A stretch of DNA of 64,000 nucleotides from Chloroflexota bacterium (lineage in GTDB: Bacteria; Chloroflexota; JAJPGV01), in the NCBI GenBank assembly GCA_021325635.1, contig JAJPGV010000035.1, positions 248,001 to 312,000 on the forward strand, written 5' to 3'. Positions 58,397-64,000 of this stretch are shown one piece after another. Numbering within the stretch: the stretch's first letter is position 1; every line of letters begins with the position of its first letter. Under the pieces are notes generated by a model that was not told where the DNA came from, ran no database searches, and worked only from the letters and a program-made list of their open reading frames with translations. The position numbers and the translations under genes were made by a program.

Positions 58397-58458
58397 GCGG
58401 GCGTGGCGGAATGGCAGACGCGTTGGACTTAAGAGCCGGCAGCTCGCTACTAACGAGC
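58397..58458 (+). pseudogene. tRNA-Leu(UAA) 5' half, broken
   Basis: Bases 58397-58434 match the 5' half of a bacterial tRNA-Leu: acceptor strand GCGGGCG, U8-G9, D-arm GCG/CGC with GG in the loop, and anticodon loop CTTAAGA with anticodon TAA at 58430-58432. The 3' side of the anticodon stem (GCCGG) no longer pairs properly. A variable-arm-like hairpin (GCTCG/CGAGC) follows, but there is no TTC-type T-loop and no CGCCCGC acceptor strand. It is therefore a remnant, not a working tRNA. It marks the edge of the gas vesicle operon. Confidence 0.55.
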
Positions 58459-58512
58459 CCAATCGTCCTGATTGAGCGGCGACAGCAGTCGGAATGGCCT
58501 TCATTCGAGTGT

Positions 58513-59292
58513 CTACCCAAGGCCGCCGAAATAGAAGCCGCCGACAAGCAAGATATCGGCGATCCAATGCGCAAGTATGCAGCCCGCGAGATTGCCTGTC
58601 CTCTCACGCAGCCAGCCGAGCAGGAGACCGCCGAGCAAAACGGCAAGGTTTTGCGCGAGGAAGATTGCGGCGATGATGGCTGGCGAATGGGTGCCGCCGA
58701 TTGAGGTCAGTGTTTGTGCATTCACCGCTAAATGCCAGGCAGCCCATGAACACGCGGTGGCGATCAGCGCAGCTGTTTGCCCAAGAGCCGGTTTGAACAT
58801 TGCTTGGAGCAACCCCCGAAAGGCCAGTTCTTCGACGACCGCCGTGGCAATGAGCAGGTGGCCGAAAACGAACAAGGCCATGTCGCCGGGTGTCGCGGGC
58901 TCGCGAATTCCGGCCGCATTGGACAGCGGCACGAGCGCTGCAAAGAGCACGTACACGAGACCCGGCAAGCCCATCATCAGTCCAATCGCTGTGCCCAGGA
59001 CCAGGCTGGGCCGCAGGTTGCTCCGCCGAAGTCCCAGGTCAGGGAGAGAACCACGTCGTAGCGCCAACACAGCGATCACTGCACCGAGCGCCACTGCCCC
59101 GGCGCTGCGAACCAAGATGGGCCTCGTCGTGCCGTCCACCAGACCGAGGAAGTTGCCGTACGCGACCAGTGCCACGGCAAGCCCAGCGGAAGGTGCCAGG
59201 ACCGGCGACAGGATCCTCCGCCTCGTGTCGGCAATAAAGCGGCCCGTGCAGCTGAAAGCACGGGTTACGGCACTAAGTGCGCTAGCGCTCAT
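58513..59292 (-). CDS. CPBP-family intramembrane metalloprotease-like protein
   Basis: It has about eight hydrophobic helices and the CPBP (Abi/Rce1) motifs: EExxxR in VVEELAFRGLLQ (E154, E155, R159), FxxxH-type SWAAWH (H187), and HW in CILAHWIAD. Family members cleave membrane substrates or process peptides such as bacteriocins. ATG 59292 is used because the frame further upstream overlaps the MFS gene and adds unconserved residues. It is single, downstream of the MFS/acyltransferase pair on the same strand. Confidence 0.85.
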   Translation of the reverse strand: MSASALSAVTRAFSCTGRFIADTRRRILSPVLAPSAGLAVALVAYGNFLGLVDGTTRPILVRSAGAVALGAVIAVLALRRGSLPDLGLRRSNLRPSLVLGTAIGLMMGLPGLVYVLFAALVPLSNAAGIREPATPGDMALFVFGHLLIATAVVEELAFRGLLQAMFKPALGQTAALIATACSWAAWHLAVNAQTLTSIGGTHSPAIIAAIFLAQNLAVLLGGLLLGWLRERTGNLAGCILAHWIADILLVGGFYFGGLG

Positions 59293-59326
59293 TTCACCCA
59301 ACGCTCGGCCGATAGGACATCGCAGC

Positions 59327-60592
59327 TCAAGCCAGGGCCGCATCTTTAAGAGGATCAGAGGCCGAGGCGGCCAGGAGCGGCCGGCCACTTGGAACCCGCA
59401 CGGTCATCAGCAGAGCGAACCCGATGACCAGCGCTACTCCGGCCGCCGCAAAAGCACCCCGGACCGTACCCGTTCCGTCGGCCAGCAGGCCGGCGCCAAA
59501 GGCGCCGAGTGGCTGGGCCAGCGACCACACAGTGGAACTGATGCCTGTCAGCTCGCCGGCGCGGCGGCCAGGGATCAGCTCGGTGAACAGCGGGAAGAGC
59601 AAGGCATTGGCTACACCGTTGCACAGGCCCAGGATGAAGAGGGCGGCCATGGCATCGACGTAGCTGCGAGCCAGCAGCGCGCTGAGCATGGTGGCTAGGC
59701 CGAATAGCGCCAGCCCGGCGGCAAGTACCGGTTTCTTGCCGACCCGCTCCCCAAGCAGCCCCGCGGGTACCGCGGCGAGCGCGGTTCCGAGGAGCGCCGG
59801 CAAAAGAAGGGTGAACGATACGTTTTCCTGGAGGCCCAGGGCCTGCACACCGAAGCGGGTGATGAATGGAATCACCCCGCCGACGCCAAACCAGAAGAAG
59901 AACGTCGCGCCCAGGTACTTGACAACCTCACGATGGGAAAGGAGCTCGCGCAAGTACTCGGCAGGCTTCAGTTGCATTCCTTTGGGCTTCGCGTCCCGTA
60001 TGATGGGGGGCTCGTCGACGGAGACGAAAGTGACGGTGAAGGCCGCGACCAGCCCAATGGCGACGATGATGAATACCAACGGCTGGTGTTTCGTCCAGAG
60101 CAGGAAGGCGACGGCGATGGTGGCCGCCTGGCCGATCATGCGGAACACTGCCATGATGCCGCCGATACGCCCGCGCTGCCTCTCCGGCGCGATGTCGATC
60201 ATCAGCGCCAGATAGGGGTCGTAGGCGATGTTCAGGAAGAACGAGAAGATGGTCATCACCCCCAGCACCGCTGCCATGGGCGGATGCGACGAGAAGAACA
60301 AGAGGGCGACGGCCGCTAGCGGCACACCTAGCAAGAAGAACGGCCGGCGCTTGCCCAACCGGTTCGGAGGCAGTCGGTCGGAGATAGCTCCGATGAGCGG
60401 TTGGATGAAAGCGCCAACAAGCGACCGTTCCTGGGCCAATAGGCCGACGGCCCAGTTCGGTACCGCGGGGTAGCTGCTGAGGAACAGCGGAAAGGCTGTA
60501 TTAGCAACGGAGTAGACGATGCTCGCTCCCAGGTCGCCAACGCTGTACAGGCAGGTCTTCGCAGTGGTCAGGGGTTCGGGCTCAGTTTCCAT
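59327..60592 (-). CDS. MFS transporter
   Basis: This is a 12-helix major facilitator: SVGDLGASIVYSVANTAFPLFL, the loop 2-3 signature GAISDRLPPNRLGKRRPFFLLG, a second half with GLLGERVGKKPVLAAG, and GISSTVWSLAQPLGAFGAGLLAD. It resembles sugar/GPH-like and SLC45-like carriers. ATG 60592 lies inside the last codons of the fused acyltransferase gene (11-base overlap), so the two proteins are made together. In E. coli the MFS flippase LplT partners Aas. A similar lysophospholipid role is possible here. Confidence 0.85.
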   Translation of the reverse strand: METEPEPLTTAKTCLYSVGDLGASIVYSVANTAFPLFLSSYPAVPNWAVGLLAQERSLVGAFIQPLIGAISDRLPPNRLGKRRPFFLLGVPLAAVALLFFSSHPPMAAVLGVMTIFSFFLNIAYDPYLALMIDIAPERQRGRIGGIMAVFRMIGQAATIAVAFLLWTKHQPLVFIIVAIGLVAAFTVTFVSVDEPPIIRDAKPKGMQLKPAEYLRELLSHREVVKYLGATFFFWFGVGGVIPFITRFGVQALGLQENVSFTLLLPALLGTALAAVPAGLLGERVGKKPVLAAGLALFGLATMLSALLARSYVDAMAALFILGLCNGVANALLFPLFTELIPGRRAGELTGISSTVWSLAQPLGAFGAGLLADGTGTVRGAFAAAGVALVIGFALLMTVRVPSGRPLLAASASDPLKDAALA

Positions 60593-63209
60593 GTAAGTCC
60601 CGCAACGCGTCCTCCGCATGGCGGGTGAGGGCAAAGCACCTCACTTGCAGGCGTGCCGTGAATTGAGCGGCATCTTCACTTCGGCCGATCTGCAACGGTT
60701 GCCCGAAAGCGATCACGACGGGTGTCGGCGTAAGTGAGAGCGGAATGCCGACTATCGTGCGGCCGTGCCACTCCTCGTCGTGGGGCGGGATGATGCACTC
60801 CGTCCCGGCCACGCCAAAAGGCACAACCGTCGCATCCAGCGCTTCGGCCAGGACAGCTGCTCCTGATCGGAAGCTGGCCTCTGGCAGCCCAAGCTTCTCG
60901 TCCTCGGGCTTCACATGCTTGCCTTGCGGGAAGATTACGATGGCGTTGCCACGGCGTGCAATGCGTAAGAGCAAGCGCAGGTTCTCCTGGCGATTGCCGC
61001 TGCGCGCCAGCGGAAACAGCCCGAAAGCGGCTACGCCATATTTGCCAAGCCAGCCGGCGTTGGCCAACAAGTCACCCGCCATAGCGATAACCAGCGAGCG
61101 TGCCAAGCGGTGGGCCGGGGTCTCGGCGAGAGCACGCTTGATCAGCGGCATGTCGCCGAAGCCATGGTGTGTGCCGGCGAACATGACCCGCTCTGGCAGC
61201 GACTGGAGGTTGTCCCCTCCAATGACAATGGTTTCGGTCACAAAATGGCGATACAGCAGGTCGATCGGCCAGCTCAGGCAGCGCAGCCACCGTCCCCAGG
61301 TGTACGGCCAGATCGGCATGGTCATCGATACCGGCTGCGAACTGGATGGCTCGGGCGCCTCGACGAGCTCGCATAGTTGCGCGACCGTCATGTCGGCAGA
61401 CAGGCTGCCCTCATCGACCATGACAGCTGTCTTGTCCTCAATCGACAGCGCCAGCTCGACCATGGCCAGGCTATCCAGTCCTAGCTCGGCCAGCGTCTGG
61501 TCCGACCGGACCGCCGGCACGCCCGCTGCCGCGGCCACGGCTTCCGCGACGGCGCCATTCACCACGGATGCGCCCACCTCACTCTTCGTCGCGTCGGGTC
61601 CGGCCGAGGGTAGCGGCAACAGGTGACGTCGCACCTTCAGGGTGCTGGTCCGAGGGAAGTCCGGATCGGCCCACCATGAAGCGGTGCTGACCCGCTGGTG
61701 CACGGCTAACGAACGGTTGCAGCGCGCCGCGACCTCTTTGGCGCTTCCAGCTCCGACGCCTTGCCCTATGAGGTAGGCGTGTAAGACCAGGCTGCCGCTG
61801 GCCGTTGAGACCGGTACGACCGCTGCGTCTTTAACGAGCGGGTCCTTCCTCAGCACGTCCTCGACGTCCGATGGCCACACGTTGAGGCCGGACGGCAGCA
61901 CGATGAGATCTCTGGCCCGGCCGGTGAGCGTGATGTTGCCCTCAGAGTCGATGTGGGCGAGATCACCGGTCGAGTACCAGCCGTCATGCAGCACTTCGCG
62001 CGTGCGGGTTGGATCATCGAAATAGCCGCGCATCACATTCGGACCTTTGACCTGCAGCTCGCCCTCGGCCGAAAGCCGGACATCGACGCCTTTTATCGGC
62101 TTACCCACACTACCCAATGGAGTGCTGCCATCGGGGGCGCTGCAGGCGACTACGGGCGAGCATTCGCTGGTACCGTAACCCAGGACGATGCGCACGCCGA
62201 GCCGCTCCCATAGCCGTTGCACGTCAACCGGCAGCGCCGCGCCGCCGGCAGAAACCAGCTGCAGCCGGCCGCCGATCTTACGATGCACCGCCGCAAACAA
62301 GCGGCGGCGCAGGTGCATCGGCAAGCGGTCGGCCAGTGTGAACATCGGCCGGAGAATCGGACCCGGAAGCTTGGCGCGCAGCTGGCCCTCAATCGTCTCG
62401 CCCATGATCGTCAGCAGCTGTGGCACCGCGATCATGTGGGTGACACGCTGCTCGCTCAGCACGCGCAAGATGTCACGGCCGCGGCGGCTTGGCACGTAAT
62501 GAATGGCAGCGCCCGCTGACAGCGGGTAGAGCAACCCGCAAGTCAGCTCAAACAGGTGCGACAGCGGCAGGATGCTGGCCAGCCGGCATGACGGATCGAG
62601 CGGGATGTTCTGCTGGAGCACCGCTACTTGAGAGCACAGGTTGGCGTGGCTGATCATGCAGCCCTTTGGGCTGCCAGTCGTTCCAGACGTAAAGAATATG
62701 GCCGCCAATTCCTCCGCAGGGGCCGTCCAATCAAGGCCGGCATGACTTGCTTCGGCGTCGAGCGCAGGCTCCCACCACTCGGTCATGTCCGCCGCCTCGC
62801 TGAGCCAGGCCGGCCTCTCGTGATAACCGCCCAGCACCAATCGCGGCTCAACCAGCTCCAATATTTGTCTGCCGGCGGACGGGTTCATCTCACGGTCAAA
62901 TGGCACGACGACAGCGCCCAGTTTCCAAAGCGCAAACAGGTAGACCGGCGTGAGCCAGGTGTTTGGCGCCCAAAATACGACCCGATCCCCGTTCTCGATC
63001 CCTCGCCGCCCCAGCTCCAGTGCGAGCTGGTCAACGCGAGCCAGCAGCTCTTGGGTAGTGAGCGTTTCCCAGCCTAGTCCTCGCTGCGCGCCGACAGCAG
63101 TCGCGTCCGGGCAAACCTTGGTGCGGTTCAGTAGCAGTTGAAAGAGGTGGTCGGGCGTGGCCTCTCGGGTGACCTGGTTCGCACGGATCTCACGTGTTGC
63201 GATTGGCAT
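60582..63209 (-). CDS. Acyl-activating enzyme / ACP / acyltransferase fusion (Aas-like parts)
   Basis: It has 875 residues. Residues about 20-545 are an AMP-forming acyl ligase (FFTSGTTGSPKGCMIS, GYGTSECSPV, STGDLAHIDSEGNITLTGRARD). About 555-630 is an acyl-carrier domain with the phosphopantetheine Ser in LGLDSLAMVEL. About 665-870 is a PlsC acyltransferase (HX4D in GTHHGFGDMP, FPQGKH in the glycine-rich block, VPFGVAGTE). E. coli Aas has acyltransferase first and ligase second with no ACP, so this order is reversed and self-loading. GGAGG precedes ATG 63209. It probably acylates lysophospholipid from free fatty acid. Confidence 0.9.
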   Translation of the reverse strand: MPIATREIRANQVTREATPDHLFQLLLNRTKVCPDATAVGAQRGLGWETLTTQELLARVDQLALELGRRGIENGDRVVFWAPNTWLTPVYLFALWKLGAVVVPFDREMNPSAGRQILELVEPRLVLGGYHERPAWLSEAADMTEWWEPALDAEASHAGLDWTAPAEELAAIFFTSGTTGSPKGCMISHANLCSQVAVLQQNIPLDPSCRLASILPLSHLFELTCGLLYPLSAGAAIHYVPSRRGRDILRVLSEQRVTHMIAVPQLLTIMGETIEGQLRAKLPGPILRPMFTLADRLPMHLRRRLFAAVHRKIGGRLQLVSAGGAALPVDVQRLWERLGVRIVLGYGTSECSPVVACSAPDGSTPLGSVGKPIKGVDVRLSAEGELQVKGPNVMRGYFDDPTRTREVLHDGWYSTGDLAHIDSEGNITLTGRARDLIVLPSGLNVWPSDVEDVLRKDPLVKDAAVVPVSTASGSLVLHAYLIGQGVGAGSAKEVAARCNRSLAVHQRVSTASWWADPDFPRTSTLKVRRHLLPLPSAGPDATKSEVGASVVNGAVAEAVAAAAGVPAVRSDQTLAELGLDSLAMVELALSIEDKTAVMVDEGSLSADMTVAQLCELVEAPEPSSSQPVSMTMPIWPYTWGRWLRCLSWPIDLLYRHFVTETIVIGGDNLQSLPERVMFAGTHHGFGDMPLIKRALAETPAHRLARSLVIAMAGDLLANAGWLGKYGVAAFGLFPLARSGNRQENLRLLLRIARRGNAIVIFPQGKHVKPEDEKLGLPEASFRSGAAVLAEALDATVVPFGVAGTECIIPPHDEEWHGRTIVGIPLSLTPTPVVIAFGQPLQIGRSEDAAQFTARLQVRCFALTRHAEDALRDLHGN

Positions 63210-63391
63210 TCGTACCTCCGGTCGCCAGCATCGCCCAGCCCGCGTCCTACGGCATCCATGAAAGCCCTGATGTTTGGAGCTATGAAAATGCGGAACGCCA
63301 ACTATCAACCACCCAGGCGCCCACCTTCACCCCGAACCCCGCGACTTCCCATCCCATGCTGACTGCAGACCGCCGCTCGCCAATGGCCCGA

Positions 63392-64000
63392 TCAACCGCG
63401 GCCATCGGTGACGATCTCTTTCCTGAGCACCGCCAACTGCTCGTCGACGGCTTCAGTGGTATCGATGTCGGCCAGCTCACGCTCCACTGCATCCACGCTG
63501 GGTGCAGCGGGCAGGTCCAGTGCTCCGATCTCGAGGAGTTGGTCTATGGCTGAAGCGCGGGCCTGCATGTGCTCCGTCCTCTCCTCAGCTCGCTCGAGCG
63601 CCGCGCCTAAATCCGCCAGTTCCTGGGAAACGCCGCCAAGCGACTCGTTAATGCGTACCTGTGCCTCGGCGGCGCTGTAGCGGGCGACGATGACCTCCTG
63701 TCTGGCGAAGAACGCCTCGATTTGCGCCGAAAGGCGCTGCTCAACCATCGTCAAGCGTTGTTCTTCCTGCTCCAGGTCACGGATTTGGGACTGCAGGGCG
63801 TCCAGCATGATGGTCGCGAGCTGGCGCTGCTGGAGAGCGGCGCGGGCCAGGTCTTCCTGGCCTGCTTGCAGATAGCGCCTGGCACGGTCTTGCAATGCCG
63901 GCAGTTTGTCATGCACCTCGGCAGTCTTGGCCTGCAATCCAGCCTTGGTGATCCCAATATCCGCCAGTGCTTGCTGCACCTTTCCCAGCAGCGCCCGCTG
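63392..64000 (-). CDS. pspA: PspA/IM30 family protein (5' end outside window)
   Basis: This is a long alpha-helical coiled-coil protein with the PspA/Vipp1 pattern: KLPALQDRARRYLQAGQEDLARAALQQRQ, DLEQEEQRLTMVEQRLSAQIEAF, and SLGGVSQELADLGAALERAEERTEHMQARASAIDQLLE. The frame is open to the window end (QRALLGK upstream), so the N-terminal amphipathic helix is missing from view. PspA protects membrane integrity and can fuse membranes under stress. The gene points towards the acyl-fusion gene and ends about 180 bases before it. Confidence 0.88.
   Translation of the reverse strand, partial: QRALLGKVQQALADIGITKAGLQAKTAEVHDKLPALQDRARRYLQAGQEDLARAALQQRQLATIMLDALQSQIRDLEQEEQRLTMVEQRLSAQIEAFFARQEVIVARYSAAEAQVRINESLGGVSQELADLGAALERAEERTEHMQARASAIDQLLEIGALDLPAAPSVDAVERELADIDTTEAVDEQLAVLRKEIVTDGRG

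Noticed and set aside
58397-58700. Group I intron splitting tRNA-Leu(UAA), as in cyanobacteria
   Set aside because: No downstream 3' tRNA half or intron core was found. The following DNA encodes the CPBP protein.
1-64000. CRISPR arrays, insertion sequences, phage genes, rRNA
   Set aside because: No regularly spaced repeats, transposase or integrase motifs, terminal inverted repeat pairs, phage proteins or rRNA segments were seen.

Overview
The window is GC-rich, densely packed bacterial DNA, probably chromosomal. It has about 65 protein genes, many GTG/TTG starts, 1-23 base gene overlaps, and no gene-free stretch over 300 bases. I see no insertion sequence, phage gene, CRISPR array or rRNA. 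The mix points to a Terrabacteria lineage of Chloroflexota or Dormibacterota type. The evidence is actinobacterial-style inositol-phospholipid genes, a membrane-anchored YvcK with a DUF6391 partner, DUF2142 proteins, many GAF kinases and gas vesicles. This assignment is inference only.

1-25.7 kb, surface glycan locus. It encodes glycosyltransferases (five GT4, one GT2), three methyltransferases, an SGNH acyl-esterase/transferase-like protein, and a NodU-type carbamoyltransferase with two small membrane companions. One companion is a 59-codon DUF5989 gene inverted against the carbamoyltransferase, with overlapping stop codons. There are WbpB/D/E-like genes for a diacetamido-uronic acid, an AsnB-like amidotransferase, three sugar-nucleotide epimerase-family proteins and two large membrane proteins. 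YvcK and DUF6391 sit at its right edge. The first 163 bases hold the start of a divergent ABC exporter.

25.8-33.7 kb. A lone response regulator and an acyl-CoA dehydrogenase precede a tight minus-strand operon: ArsR regulator, inositol-1-phosphate synthase, two PatA/LpxL-like acyltransferases, a PHP phosphoesterase, a PimA-like mannosyltransferase and a phosphatidylinositol-phosphate-synthase-like enzyme. Together this looks like a phosphatidylinositol/PIM-type lipid pathway. A perfect palindrome lies upstream of arsR.

33.8-38.8 kb. A very large multi-GAF histidine kinase is flanked by two single-domain response regulators, with a small membrane protein beyond. 38.9-44.9 kb is a plus-strand run: a SufR-like regulator, MoeA, a MoeA fused to a periplasmic-binding-like domain, a flavin reductase and a benzoate-CoA-ligase-like enzyme. 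45-48.7 kb, minus strand, holds a PfkB-like kinase with an altered active site, a cupin, a BMP-type lipoprotein and an SH3/HExxH lipoprotein.

48.7-58.3 kb is the most striking region, a gas vesicle operon read right to left: gvpF, gvpG, a tandem ArsA/Get3-like ATPase, gvpL, gvpS-like, a third gvpF/L, gvpK, gvpJ-like, gvpA, then two sensor kinases. No gvpN is present, and the ArsA-like ATPase overlaps gvp genes on both sides. A broken tRNA-Leu(UAA) 5' half lies just outside. 58.5-64 kb holds a CPBP protease-like protein, an MFS transporter overlapping an acyl-activating/ACP/acyltransferase fusion (an LplT-Aas-like pair in a new arrangement), and a PspA/IM30 protein cut by the window end.
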